Shown here piece by piece: positions 1 to 9,040 of a DNA stretch of 64,000 nucleotides (its first letter is position 1; the number at the start of each line of letters is the position of its first letter). This DNA comes from JAKFEE01 sp036675815 (lineage in GTDB: Bacteria; Pseudomonadota; Alphaproteobacteria; Rhodospirillales; Magnetospirillaceae): the NCBI GenBank assembly GCA_036675815.1, contig JAKFEE010000038.1, forward strand, positions 1-64,000, in the 5' to 3' direction. Both the position numbers and the translations under genes were made by a program. Below the pieces are notes generated by a model. That model was not told the DNA's origin and did no database searches. It worked only from the letters and a program-made list of their open reading frames with translations.

Positions 1-4
1 TCAT

Positions 5-72
5 GGCTGTCCCCCTGACGGTGTGAGGCCGGCTATCGGACCTCGTGCAATCCCATCAGTTTGGGGACAGCC
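5..72. repeat. 10-bp inverted repeat flanking a 48-bp spacer
   Basis: GGCTGTCCCC at 5-14 is matched by its exact reverse complement GGGGACAGCC at 63-72. The arms are too far apart for a normal terminator. It may be the remains of a dispersed GGGGACAG-type intergenic repeat or just a chance pairing. No gene is supported between 1 and 301: the long open frames there overlap amtB in other frames or run antisense to it. Confidence 0.35.
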
Positions 73-228
73 GCCCCTATTGTCTCTTGGAGCGATGGGG
101 CCCGATTACCCCATCTCCATCAGACTTATGTGCCTACAGAATATGCGGCGAGGTTGGACATGATGAAAAAATGTGCAGTCGCGCCGGTTACTCACGCGGA
201 GAGGTGGCCGGCGGCGGCGGGAAGCGGT

Positions 229-244
229 TGGCATGATTTTTGTG
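229..244 (+). promoter_or_regulatory. candidate sigma-54 (-24/-12) promoter for amtB
   Basis: The stretch TGGCATGATTTTTGTG resembles the sigma-54 consensus TGGCACG-N4-TTGC, with GG and the -12 element ten bases apart. The -12 GC is GT here, which weakens the match. It lies about 60 bases before the chosen amtB ATG at 302, the right distance for a leader. Ammonium transporter genes are commonly under NtrC/sigma-54 nitrogen control, which makes the call plausible. No NtrC sites were identified. Confidence 0.35.
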
Positions 245-301
245 AGATGCCGGCAGGCGCAGCGGTCGGTGCGGCGCCGATTCATCTTCCCGGGGGTGGT
301 G

Positions 302-1618
302 ATGGCAAAGTTGTGCAGGTGCGTGTGGCGTTCGCCCGGGATGGCGGCCGGCGTGGCGGCCGTCGGTGCGGTTTGGCCCGCGATGGTGTCGGCCCAGGAA
401 GCGGCGGCCGCGGCCGCCATCGACAGCGGCAGCACGGCCTGGATGCTGACCGCCACGGCGTTGGTGCTGATGATGACCATCCCCGGCCTCGCCTTGTTCT
501 ACGGCGGCATGGTGCGCAAGAAGAACGTCCTGTCGGTGACCATGCAAAGCTTCACCATGGCGGCCATGGTCTCGGTGCTGTGGGCCATCGTCGGCTACAG
601 CCTGAGTTTCTCCGAGGGCTCGGCCTTCGTCGGCGGCCTGTCGAAGGCCATGCTGGCCGGCATCGGCACCGACGCGGTGACGGGCGTCATTCCCGAAACC
701 GTATTCGTCATGTTCCAGATGACCTTCGCCATCATCACGCCGGCGCTGATCACCGGCGCCTTCGCCGAACGCATGAAATTCTCGGCCATGCTGGCGTTCC
801 TGGCGGCCTGGGTGCTGCTCGTCTACGCGCCGGTGGCCCATTGGGTGTGGGGCGGCGGTTTCCTCATGGGGGATGGCGTTCTCGACTACGCGGGGGGCAC
901 CGTCGTCCACATCAACGCCGGCGTGGCCGGGCTGGTGGCGGCGGTCGTGCTCGGCCCGCGCAAGGGCTATGGCACCGACAACATGGCGCCGCACAATCTG
1001 ACTTTGTCGGTCACCGGTGCGGCGCTGCTGTGGGTCGGCTGGTTCGGCTTCAACGCCGGTTCCGCCGCCGCCGCCGATGGCCGCGCCGGCATGGCCATGC
1101 TGGCGACACAGCTGGCGGCGGCGGCGGCGGCGCTGTCGTGGATGCTGGCCGAGTGGCTGATCCGGCGTAAGCCGTCGGTGCTGGGGGCAATCTCCGGCGC
1201 CGTGGGCGGGCTGGTGGCGATCACGCCGGCATCGGGCTTCGTGCTGCCTGGCGGCGCGCTGGCCATTGGATTGATCGCCGGCGTCGCCTGCTTCTGGGGG
1301 GCCACCGGGCTCAAGCACATGCTCCGCTACGACGATTCGCTCGACTGCTTCGGCGTGCACGGTGTCGGCGGCATCGTCGGCGCCCTGCTCACCGGCGTCT
1401 TCGCCGCCCAGGCGGTCGGAGGCAGCCCCGGGCTGCTCGAAGGCCACGCCTGGCAGGTGGTGACCCAGGCCTACGGGGTGGCCGTCACCATTGCCTATGG
1501 CGGCGTCGTCACCTGGGGCTTGCTGCGGGTGGTCGACCGCCTGATCGGCCTGCGTGTCAGCTCGGACGAAGAGCGCGAGGGCCTCGACATCACCCAGCAC
1601 GGCGAAGTGGTCCACTGA
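302..1618 (+). CDS. amtB: AmtB-family ammonium transporter
   Basis: A 438-residue inner-membrane ammonium/methylammonium channel. The first 30 residues form a signal peptide (basic start, hydrophobic core, cleavage near AMVSA-QE), as is usual for AmtB. About eleven hydrophobic segments follow. The two pore histidines are in VHINAGVAGL and GVHGVGGIVGALLTG, and the early GGMVRKKNVLS loop is characteristic. In-frame starts also exist at 173 (GTG) and 233 (ATG), but 302 gives the clean signal peptide and lies downstream of a possible sigma-54 promoter. No glnK is visible immediately upstream. A GC-rich hairpin follows the stop. Family assignment is firm; the exact start is an inference. Confidence 0.95.
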   Translation: MAKLCRCVWRSPGMAAGVAAVGAVWPAMVSAQEAAAAAAIDSGSTAWMLTATALVLMMTIPGLALFYGGMVRKKNVLSVTMQSFTMAAMVSVLWAIVGYSLSFSEGSAFVGGLSKAMLAGIGTDAVTGVIPETVFVMFQMTFAIITPALITGAFAERMKFSAMLAFLAAWVLLVYAPVAHWVWGGGFLMGDGVLDYAGGTVVHINAGVAGLVAAVVLGPRKGYGTDNMAPHNLTLSVTGAALLWVGWFGFNAGSAAAADGRAGMAMLATQLAAAAAALSWMLAEWLIRRKPSVLGAISGAVGGLVAITPASGFVLPGGALAIGLIAGVACFWGATGLKHMLRYDDSLDCFGVHGVGGIVGALLTGVFAAQAVGGSPGLLEGHAWQVVTQAYGVAVTIAYGGVVTWGLLRVVDRLIGLRVSSDEEREGLDITQHGEVVH

Positions 1619-1623
1619 CCAAT

Positions 1624-1650
1624 GGGGGGTGCGCGGCCCCCCCCTTTCCC
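1624..1650 (+). terminator. possible intrinsic terminator after amtB
   Basis: Six G (1624-1629) pair with a C run (about 1637-1644) across a short loop, followed by a pyrimidine/T-rich tail. The tail is interrupted by C, so this is a moderate-quality terminator. Confidence 0.5.
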
Positions 1651-1719
1651 TTTCGGTCCTTAGCCAAATCGGCTAAACATGGTGCACCGCACGCGCTGCA
1701 ACCACACCATTTTGGCTCG

Positions 1720-2904
1720 ATGATCAATCCCCGCTTGGGCGGCCTGACCGACTATCCCTTCCAGCGGCTGACGACCCTTCTGGGCGGAGCCGCCACGCCG
1801 GATTCGCTGGTGATGTCCATCGGCGAGCCGCAGCACGCCCCTCCCGCAGTGGTCGCGGACCAACTCGCCGCGAATGCGGCGCTGTGGGGCAAGTATCCGC
1901 CGCTGGCCGGCACACCCGACTACCGACGGGCCTGTGTCGAGTGGCTGGTGCGGCGTTTCGCCCTGCCGGCGGCGATGCTCGATCCCGACACCCAGGTCCT
2001 GCCGGTGGCCGGTACCCGCGAGGCGCTGTTCCTGATCGCCCAGACGGTGGTGTCCGGCGATGGCGGGCGCGGTGGACGCCCCGTGGTGTTGCTGCCCAAT
2101 CCCTTTTACCAGGTCTATGCCGGCGCTGCGGTGATGGCGGGCGCCGAGCCCGTTTTCGTTCCGGCCGCCGAGGCCGACGGGTTCCAGCCGGATTACACGC
2201 GCCTGCCCGAGGACGTGCTGCGGCGCACGGCGCTCGCCTATCTGTGCACACCCGGCAACCCGCAAGGCTCGGTGGCGACGCTGGACTCGCTGGCCCGCCA
2301 TGTCGAACTCGCTCGCCGCTACGGCTTCGTGCTGGCGGTCGACGAGTGCTATTCCGAGATCTACGACGGCGAGGCGCCGGCCGGCGCCCTTGCCGGCTGT
2401 GCCCGACTGGGCGAGGGCGCCGCCAATGTCGTCGTGTTTCACAGCCTGTCGAAGCGGTCGAGCGTACCCGGCCTGCGCTGTGGCTTCGTTGCCGGCGACG
2501 CCGAGGTGATCGCCGCTTTCGCCCATCTGCGCTCGTACGCCGGCGCCACCGTGCCCCTGCCGGTTCTGGCTGCGGGCGCCGCGCTGTGGCGCGACGAGGC
2601 GCATGTCGTGGCCAACCGGGCGTTGTATCGGGCGAAGGTCGATCTGGCCGAGCAGATCTTCGGCCGGCGCTTCGGCTTCCGGCGCCCACCCGGCGGATTC
2701 TTCCTGTGGCTTCACGTCGGCGACGGCGAGGCAGCCGCCCTGCGCCTGTGGCAGCACGCCAAGATTCGCGTGCTTCCGGGTGGCTATCTCGCCCGCGAGA
2801 GCCGGGACGGCAACCCGGGCCAGCCATACATCCGCGTCGCCCTGGTGCATGATCTCGACATCACGGCGCGGGCGCTGCACACCATGGCCGAGGTCCTGTC
2901 CTGA
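1720..2904 (+). CDS. class I/II PLP-dependent aminotransferase (DapC-like)
   Basis: A 394-residue fold-type I aminotransferase. The PLP-binding lysine is in FHSLSKRSSVPGLRCGF (near residue 245), with the cofactor-contacting CTPGNPQGS loop and the DECYSEIY segment before it, and the C-terminal arginine in PYIRVALV. Enzymes of this shape next to ftsK-type genes in alphaproteobacteria are often annotated as succinyldiaminopimelate transaminase (lysine/peptidoglycan precursor synthesis). That substrate is inferred from resemblance, not proven, so no symbol is given. The stop codon overlaps the ftsK start, indicating co-translation. Confidence 0.85.
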   Translation: MINPRLGGLTDYPFQRLTTLLGGAATPDSLVMSIGEPQHAPPAVVADQLAANAALWGKYPPLAGTPDYRRACVEWLVRRFALPAAMLDPDTQVLPVAGTREALFLIAQTVVSGDGGRGGRPVVLLPNPFYQVYAGAAVMAGAEPVFVPAAEADGFQPDYTRLPEDVLRRTALAYLCTPGNPQGSVATLDSLARHVELARRYGFVLAVDECYSEIYDGEAPAGALAGCARLGEGAANVVVFHSLSKRSSVPGLRCGFVAGDAEVIAAFAHLRSYAGATVPLPVLAAGAALWRDEAHVVANRALYRAKVDLAEQIFGRRFGFRRPPGGFFLWLHVGDGEAAALRLWQHAKIRVLPGGYLARESRDGNPGQPYIRVALVHDLDITARALHTMAEVLS

Positions 2905-5366
2905 TGGCGGCGAGAAAATCAAAGGGCAGGGCGAAGCGCCGCAGCGGTTTCTTGCCCGAAGGCGCAGGGGCGTGGCTGCACCGGTCGGTTGTCCGTATCC
3001 TCGGCGTGGCGGTCCTGCTGGCGGTTGGCATCGTCGCCGTCGCGCTGGCCACCTTCGACCCCGCCGATCCCAGTTTCAACACCGTGGCCAATCGGCCGGT
3101 GACCAATGCCGTCGGCCCGTTCGGCGCCAGCCTGGCCGACATGCTGATGCAGTCGGTCGGGGCCGGCGTCGTGCTGCCGCTGGCGGTGGTGGCCCTGTGG
3201 GGCGTGCGCATGCTGCTGCTCGGCTCGTCGGTGACGCGGCTGTGGCTGCGCCTGTCGATGCTGCTGGTCGGCGCTCTGCTGATGTCGGTGGCGCTCGGCT
3301 GGTTGCCCAAGCCGGCCGGCTGGGCGCACGTGCCCGGCGCGACGCTTGGGGGCGTTGCCGGCGAGGTCCTGCTGGCTCGCCTGGCGGAACTGGCCGCGCC
3401 ATGGGCCGGCCCCTCCATGGCACCGCAAATCCCGGCGGTGCTGGCGGGGTTGCTGGCCGTCGTGCTTGCCGCCTTCACCACCGGATTGACCGGGTCGGAG
3501 CTCAGCCGGGCCAGCGTCGGCCTGCGCCGCACCCGCGATGCCATCGGGCAGGCCGGTGCCGCCGTCGGTCAGGTGAGAGGACGGCTGCGCAGCCTGGGCG
3601 GCGAAGCCGGCGGTGCCGTCGCCGCCGAAGCGCGCCGCGAGCCTCAGCTTGGCGCGGCACCGACGAGGCGCCGCCCCACGAAGGACATCGTCGCGCCGGC
3701 GGCTGAGCACGAGGACGATCTCGACGATGATGATGACGACGACATCAAGGTCGCGCCGCCGGCCGCGGCGCGGCGGGTGCCGAACATAATCGAGGCACCG
3801 GAGCACCCCGCCCCCACCCGCCGTACCCATCAACGGCAGCGGACGCTGGACCTCGAGAAGGACGCGCAAGGCGGCTACGAATTGCCGCCGCTCGGCCTGC
3901 TGTCGCCGACGGCCGAGCAGAAGGGGGTGCGCCTCAGCGACGAGGCGCTGGCCGGGAACGCCCGGCTGCTCGAGTCGGTGCTGCAGGATTTCGGCGTGCA
4001 TGGCGAGATCGTGAAGGTGCGGCCGGGTCCGGTCGTCACCCTCTACGAGCTCGAGCCGGCGCCCGGCACCAAGACCAGCCGGGTCATCGGCCTGGCCGAC
4101 GACATCGCCCGGTCGATGAGCGCCCTGTCGGTGCGCATCGCCGTCATTCCGGGGCGCAGCGTCATCGGCATCGAGCTACCCAACGCCAAGCGCGAGATGG
4201 TGTATCTGCGCGAGCTCTTGGCCAGCGACGCGTTCGAGAAGACTGCCTCGGCGCTGACCCTGGTCCTGGGCAAGGACATCGGCGGTGCGCCGGTCATGGT
4301 CGACCTGGCGCGCATGCCGCACCTGCTGATCGCCGGCACCACCGGCTCGGGCAAGTCGGTGGCCGTCAACACCATGATCCTGTCCTTGCTCTACCGGTTG
4401 AGGCCGGAGGAATGCCGGTTGATCATGATCGACCCCAAGATGCTGGAATTGTCGGTCTATGAAGGCATCCCGCATCTGCTGGCGCCGGTGGTCACCGAAC
4501 CGGGCAAGGCGGTGGTCGCCCTCAAATGGGCGGTCCGGGAGATGGAGAGCCGCTACCGTGCCATGAGCCAGCTCGGCGTGCGCAACATCGCCGGCTATAA
4601 TCAACGTCTCGCCGAGGCGCGGGCCAAGGGCGAAACCCTGTCGCGCACGGTGCAGACCGGGTTCGATCCCGATAGCGGCAAGCCGGTCTACGAGCAGCAG
4701 GAGTTGGATCTCGAGGCGTTGCCGTTCATCGTCGTCATCGTCGACGAGATGGCCGACCTCATGCTGGTGGCGGGCAAGGAAATCGAGGCCGCGGTGCAGC
4801 GCCTGGCCCAGATGGCCCGGGCCGCCGGCATCCATCTGATCATGGCCACCCAGCGGCCGTCGGTCGACGTCATCACCGGCACCATCAAGGCCAATTTCCC
4901 CACCCGTATCAGCTTCCAGGTGACCAGCAAGATCGACAGCCGCACCATCCTCGGCGAGCAGGGCGCCGAACAGCTCTTGGGCCAGGGCGACATGCTGTAC
5001 ATGGCCCCCGGCGGCCGCATCATTCGCGTCCACGGCCCGTTCGTCTCGGACCGCGAGGTGGAAGAGGTGGTGGAGCACTTGCGCGCGCAAGGGGAGCCTG
5101 CCTATGTGGAGGAGGTCACCGAAGAGGACGAGGCGCCGGCCATGGCCGATGGCGACGGCGGCGGCTCCGGCGACGAGCTCTATGACCAAGCCGTGGCCTT
5201 GGTGGCACGCGAGGGCAAGGCTTCGACCAGCTTTGTCCAGCGTCACCTGCAGATCGGCTACAACCGTGCTGCGCGAATCATCGAGCGCATGGAGGCCGAG
5301 GGCGTCGTCAGTCGAGCAAACCACGTCGGCAAACGTGAGGTTCTGGTGCGAAGCGGCGTCGATTGA
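2904..5366 (+). CDS. ftsK: DNA translocase FtsK
   Basis: An 820-residue septum-anchored DNA motor that pumps the chromosome terminus apart and activates XerCD. Residues about 20-190 hold four or so membrane segments. A variable linker with an Asp-rich run (about 270-282) follows, then the RecA-like motor: Walker A AGTTGSGKSVAVN near 475 and Walker B IVVIVDEMADLML near 610. The C-terminal winged-helix gamma domain (FVQRHLQIGYNRAARIIERM) recognises KOPS. The linker is short compared with E. coli FtsK, as in many alphaproteobacteria. It overlaps the upstream aminotransferase stop and is followed after 26 bases by a lolA-like gene. Confidence 0.97.
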   Translation: MAARKSKGRAKRRSGFLPEGAGAWLHRSVVRILGVAVLLAVGIVAVALATFDPADPSFNTVANRPVTNAVGPFGASLADMLMQSVGAGVVLPLAVVALWGVRMLLLGSSVTRLWLRLSMLLVGALLMSVALGWLPKPAGWAHVPGATLGGVAGEVLLARLAELAAPWAGPSMAPQIPAVLAGLLAVVLAAFTTGLTGSELSRASVGLRRTRDAIGQAGAAVGQVRGRLRSLGGEAGGAVAAEARREPQLGAAPTRRRPTKDIVAPAAEHEDDLDDDDDDDIKVAPPAAARRVPNIIEAPEHPAPTRRTHQRQRTLDLEKDAQGGYELPPLGLLSPTAEQKGVRLSDEALAGNARLLESVLQDFGVHGEIVKVRPGPVVTLYELEPAPGTKTSRVIGLADDIARSMSALSVRIAVIPGRSVIGIELPNAKREMVYLRELLASDAFEKTASALTLVLGKDIGGAPVMVDLARMPHLLIAGTTGSGKSVAVNTMILSLLYRLRPEECRLIMIDPKMLELSVYEGIPHLLAPVVTEPGKAVVALKWAVREMESRYRAMSQLGVRNIAGYNQRLAEARAKGETLSRTVQTGFDPDSGKPVYEQQELDLEALPFIVVIVDEMADLMLVAGKEIEAAVQRLAQMARAAGIHLIMATQRPSVDVITGTIKANFPTRISFQVTSKIDSRTILGEQGAEQLLGQGDMLYMAPGGRIIRVHGPFVSDREVEEVVEHLRAQGEPAYVEEVTEEDEAPAMADGDGGGSGDELYDQAVALVAREGKASTSFVQRHLQIGYNRAARIIERMEAEGVVSRANHVGKREVLVRSGVD

Positions 5367-5392
5367 TGTCGCCGTCCAGGGATGGAGAATGA

Positions 5393-6049
5393 ATGGTAGT
5401 AGTGTTGCATCGTATCGGCCGCCTCGCGGCCATTCTCCTGTTGGCGGCCATATTGCCGCAGGCCGCGCTGGCGGCCAAGGCGGCGCGGTTGTCGCCGCAG
5501 GACCAGGCGGATATCCAGCGTGCCGAGAGCTACCTCAACGGCATCACCACGCTTCGGGCGCGTTTCCTGCAGATCTCTCCCAACGGTGCCGCGGCGGAGG
5601 GCACCGCCTACCTGCATCGCCCGGGACGCCTTCGGCTCGACTATGACCCGCCGGCACAGGTCCAGGTGGTGGCCGACGGCAGGTTCCTCATCTATTACGA
5701 CAAGGAACTGAACCAGACCAGCTATCTCGGCCTCAACGACACGCCCGCCGGCATTCTCGTGCGGCCGCAGGTGCGCCTGATCGGTGGCGATGTGGCGGTG
5801 GTCGACGTCAGTCGCTGTCCCGGAGCCGTCGCCATCAGCCTGGTCCAGGTGCGCGACCCCGGTGCCGGCGAAATCACCTTGGTCTTTACCGACCGGCCGT
5901 TCGAGCTGAAGCAATGGCGGGTGCGTGATCCCCAGGGGCAGGTGACCACGGTGTCGCTGTTCGGCAGCGAGACCGGGGTGCAGTTGAATCCGCGGTTGTT
6001 CCGCTTCGTCGATCCCAATTTCCGCGGCCCCGGTTATCGCGACAATTAG
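5393..6049 (+). CDS. LolA-like periplasmic outer-membrane lipoprotein carrier
   Basis: 218 residues beginning with a clear signal peptide (basic start, hydrophobic stretch, cleavage after LPQAALA-AK). The mature part follows the LolA pattern: a helix with YLNGITTLRARFLQISPNG, then beta strands around the GTAYLHRPGRLRLDYDPP segment and ADGRFLIYYDKELNQ. LolA carries lipoproteins from LolCDE to LolB. Position directly after ftsK is the usual alphaproteobacterial context, and the two are probably co-transcribed. An intrinsic terminator at 6202-6236 closes the unit. Confidence 0.88.
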   Translation: MVVVLHRIGRLAAILLLAAILPQAALAAKAARLSPQDQADIQRAESYLNGITTLRARFLQISPNGAAAEGTAYLHRPGRLRLDYDPPAQVQVVADGRFLIYYDKELNQTSYLGLNDTPAGILVRPQVRLIGGDVAVVDVSRCPGAVAISLVQVRDPGAGEITLVFTDRPFELKQWRVRDPQGQVTTVSLFGSETGVQLNPRLFRFVDPNFRGPGYRDN

Positions 6050-6201
6050 CATTGCAGAAGACGCATGGCTGCCATGCAAATCAGGAATTTGCCGGGCCTG
6101 CGCCGCTTCCCATTTCGGATTCAGCGGTCGCGGGGTCGGCTTGCCGATCCCCGGCCGGGGATGGTTTCCCCTGCCATCCTAGGCTCCTGACACGGAGCGC
6201 C

Positions 6202-6236
6202 AGCGCCCGGTCCGTCCCCCTGACCGGGCGCTTTTT
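6202..6236 (+). terminator. intrinsic terminator after the ftsK-lolA unit
   Basis: An 11-bp perfect stem, AGCGCCCGGTC (6202-6212) with GACCGGGCGCT (6222-6232), around a 9-base loop and ending in a run of T. It is a textbook rho-independent terminator on the plus strand. Confidence 0.9.
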
Positions 6237-6296
6237 CTTGCTGTCACATAACCTGCTTGTCATCATGACGTGGCCGAAGCGCAGTAGCGCACCGGT

Positions 6297-7391
6297 GTGG
6301 GGGTGGCGGTGACTCGGCTGGCGAAGATACTCATCCTTGCCGTTGCGACGCTGGCGATCGCCACTGCCGACGCAAGCTTGCCGGCGGGTTTTTCCGGCAA
6401 CGTTCTGTACGTCCTGGTTATCGTGGCGCTGGCCCGCTGGGATATCATCGCGCCGTACACCGCGGCTGCAATTTTCAGCGCAGCCTCCATCGCGGGGTCG
6501 CTCTTGGCGCCGCGATTCGTGCCGCAGTCGGTGGAACTGGCCGATCGTGCGGTCACCATTACGGTCCTCTGGATTTGCGCGGCGCTGGTCAGCGAGCTGC
6601 AGCGTCAACGCCGGCGCGCCGAGGAGGCCCGGGCCCTGGCCGAGCAGATCAACCGGCGCAAATCGCGGTTTCTTGCCGCCGCTAGCCATGATCTGCGCCA
6701 GCCGGCGCAATCGCTGGTTCTGCTGACGGCGGTATTGAAGGCGCGCGCCGTCAATACGCCCTTGCAACAGCTTGTCGAGCCGCTGGGCAACGCCGTTGAT
6801 GCCCTGACCTCGTTGCTCAGCAGCCTGCTCGAGGTGTCACGCCTGGAGGCCGGCATCATTCGCCGGCAGTCCATGCTGGTGGATGTCTCGAACCTCGCGC
6901 GCCGGCTCGAGCGAGAGGATGGCTTGACGGCGGTTGAGCGCGGCCTGCGGTTCAAGGTCGTCTGCCGGCCCGGCATGACATTGCGCACCGATCCCCACAT
7001 GCTCGAACGCATCCTGCGCAATCTCCTCGACAATGCGTTCAAGTACACCAACCGCGGTGGCGTGCTTCTGTATTGCCGGAAAACCCCTGGCGGGATGCGC
7101 TTCGATGTCGCCGACACCGGCATCGGCATCGCCGAAGCGGATCTGCCGAACATTTTCGAGGAGTTCCTGCAACTCGACAACGAGGCGCGCGACCGCGCCA
7201 AAGGCCTGGGCCTTGGGTTGGCGGTCGTCCAGCGACTGGTGAACATGTTGGGTGGCACGATCCAGGTCCGTTCGCGGCAGGGGGCTGGCTCGCTGTTTTC
7301 GGTTAGACTGCCCGAGCTCATCGACGGGACGGCCGAACGAGCGCCGACAGACGTCAGTTGGCCCGAGGTGGGCTGCCCCCCTGCCGCATGA
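6297..7391 (+). CDS. membrane-associated sensor histidine kinase
   Basis: 364 residues. The first 100 or so hold several hydrophobic segments, then a basic coiled stretch (SELQRQRRRAEEARALAEQ) leads into the dimerisation domain with the phosphorylatable histidine in AAASHDLRQPAQSL. The HATPase_c domain shows the N box (ILRNLLDNAFKYT), G1 (DVADTGIGIAEADLP) and G2 (KGLGLGLAVVQRL). No receiver or output domain is present, so a separate response regulator is expected. None sits beside it; the one at 10469-11143 lacks the acceptor Asp. GTG codons at 6297, 6303 and 6309 are all possible starts and no strong ribosome site is visible. Confidence 0.88.
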   Translation: MGVAVTRLAKILILAVATLAIATADASLPAGFSGNVLYVLVIVALARWDIIAPYTAAAIFSAASIAGSLLAPRFVPQSVELADRAVTITVLWICAALVSELQRQRRRAEEARALAEQINRRKSRFLAAASHDLRQPAQSLVLLTAVLKARAVNTPLQQLVEPLGNAVDALTSLLSSLLEVSRLEAGIIRRQSMLVDVSNLARRLEREDGLTAVERGLRFKVVCRPGMTLRTDPHMLERILRNLLDNAFKYTNRGGVLLYCRKTPGGMRFDVADTGIGIAEADLPNIFEEFLQLDNEARDRAKGLGLGLAVVQRLVNMLGGTIQVRSRQGAGSLFSVRLPELIDGTAERAPTDVSWPEVGCPPAA

Positions 7392-7454
7392 CGCCGACAC
7401 TTTCGTTGGCCAGTGATGGCCGGTACAGTCCGGCTCCCATCGGTTCAGGAAGCC

Positions 7455-8255
7455 ATGCCGCCCCTATCCATCGTCACGTGGAACATCAATTCGGTGCGCC
7501 TGCGCCTCGATCTGCTACTGCAGATGGCCGAGATGCTGCGCCCCGACGTCATCTGCCTGCAGGAGACCAAGGTCCCCGATCCCTTGTTCCCGCGCGAGGC
7601 CATCATCGCGGCCGGTTACCCCTACGTCGCCGTCCATGGCATGAAGGGCTACAACGGCGTCGCGGTGCTGTCGCGCCGGCCAATCCAACGCATCGCGACG
7701 CCTGGTTGGTGCGGGCGCAGCGATTGCCGCCATCTGGTCGCCACGGTCGATGGCGTCGAGATTCACTGCGTCTACGTCCCCTCGGGGGGTGACGTTCCCG
7801 ATCCGGCGGTCAACGACAAGTTCGCCCATAAGCTGCAATTCCTTGACGAATTGACCGCGTGGTTCGGCGCCAACCATCGCCCCGACCAGCCGATGGTGTT
7901 GACGGGTGACCTCAATGTGGCGCCGCTCGAGAACGACGTGTGGTCGCACAAGCAGATGCTGAAGGTGGTCAGCCACACGCCGGTGGAGGTGGCGAAGCTC
8001 GAGCGTTTGCAGGGCTCGCTCGACTGGTTCGATGCCATCCGCCATTTCGTGCCCGACGACACCAAGCTCTACACGTGGTGGAGCTACCGCGCGCAGGACT
8101 GGGCGGCCAGCGACCGCGGGCGCCGGCTCGATCACCTATGGGTCACGCCGGCGCTGCGCCACCGCCTGCGCAGCCATGCCGTGCTCAAGGAGGCACGCGG
8201 CTGGGCGCCCGCCTCCGACCATGTGCCGGTAATGGTCGAACTGGCCCTGGATTAG
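7455..8255 (+). CDS. xth: exodeoxyribonuclease III (AP endonuclease)
   Basis: A 266-residue EEP-fold nuclease that cuts abasic sites and trims 3' blocked ends in base-excision repair. Visible motifs are TWNINSVR at the start, the metal ligand in CLQETK, the TGDLNVAP loop, the RRLDHLWVT segment and the terminal SDHVPV. The ATG at 7455 follows CAGGAAGCC, a good ribosome site, and gives the usual family length; an upstream in-frame start at 7413 is unlikely. The last four bases overlap the convergent slipin gene. Confidence 0.95.
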   Translation: MPPLSIVTWNINSVRLRLDLLLQMAEMLRPDVICLQETKVPDPLFPREAIIAAGYPYVAVHGMKGYNGVAVLSRRPIQRIATPGWCGRSDCRHLVATVDGVEIHCVYVPSGGDVPDPAVNDKFAHKLQFLDELTAWFGANHRPDQPMVLTGDLNVAPLENDVWSHKQMLKVVSHTPVEVAKLERLQGSLDWFDAIRHFVPDDTKLYTWWSYRAQDWAASDRGRRLDHLWVTPALRHRLRSHAVLKEARGWAPASDHVPVMVELALD

Positions 8256-9028
8256 GCTCGGTCGTTGCCAATCTGGCGATGGCCGATGGCTCCGGTCAGG
8301 GCGTTGAGGACCTCCACCGGAAACACGATGGTCGTGTTGTTCTGGCTGCCGATCACGTTCAACGTGTTGAGATAGCGCAGTTGCATTGCTTCGGGGCGCT
8401 GGCTCAGGATCTCGGCGGCTTCCAACAGCTTCTGTGCCGCCTGTTCCTCACCCTCGGCATGGATGATCTTGGCGCGGCGCTCGCGCTCGGCTTCCGCCTG
8501 GCGGGCGATGACGCGGATCATGCTTTCGTCGATATCGACGTGCTTGATCTCGACATTGGCCACCTTGATGCCCCAGGCGTCGGTCTGGACGTCGAGGATT
8601 TCCTGGATGTCGTTGTTGAGCTTGTCGCGTTCGCCCAGAATCTCGTCCAGGTCGTGCTTGCCGACCACCGATCGCAACGTCGTCTGGGCCAGTTCGCTGG
8701 TCGCCTGCATGTAGTTCTCCACCTGGATCACCGCCCGTTCGGGGTCGATGACGCGGAAATAGATCACGGCGCTCACCTTCACCGAGACGTTGTCGCGCGA
8801 CACCACGTCCTGGCTGGGCACGTCGAGCACCACGGTGCGCTGATCGATCCGCGCCATCTGCTGTACGAAGGGAACGAGGATGATCAGGCCGGGTCCCTTG
8901 ACACCGGTGAAGCGTCCCAAGGTAAACACCACGGCGCGTTCGTATTCGCGCAGGATCTTGATCGCCGTCGCCAGGAAGATGACCAGCAGGACGATGATCA
9001 CAATGAAGAAGGGAAGGTCGGCGGCCAT
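8252..9028 (-). CDS. slipin / SPFH-domain membrane protein
   Basis: 258 residues with one N-terminal membrane segment (PFFIVIIVLLVIFLATAIKI) followed by a prohibitin/stomatin-type SPFH domain: REYERAVVFTLGRFTGVKGPG, DVPSQDVVSRDNVSV, then a long charged helix (RQAEAERERRAKIIHAEGE). Slipins form oligomeric scaffolds in the cytoplasmic membrane and almost always sit beside an nfeD gene, as here, 12 bases downstream of it. The pair is probably an operon with nfeD first. The physiological role is poorly defined for the family. Confidence 0.93.
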   Translation of the reverse strand: MAADLPFFIVIIVLLVIFLATAIKILREYERAVVFTLGRFTGVKGPGLIILVPFVQQMARIDQRTVVLDVPSQDVVSRDNVSVKVSAVIYFRVIDPERAVIQVENYMQATSELAQTTLRSVVGKHDLDEILGERDKLNNDIQEILDVQTDAWGIKVANVEIKHVDIDESMIRVIARQAEAERERRAKIIHAEGEEQAAQKLLEAAEILSQRPEAMQLRYLNTLNVIGSQNNTTIVFPVEVLNALTGAIGHRQIGNDRA

Positions 9029-9040
9029 CGTAAATCCTCC

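Noticed and set aside
188..1615. A 475-codon minus-strand frame opposite amtB
   Set aside because: Low-complexity antisense translation with no recognised motif; amtB on the other strand is certain.
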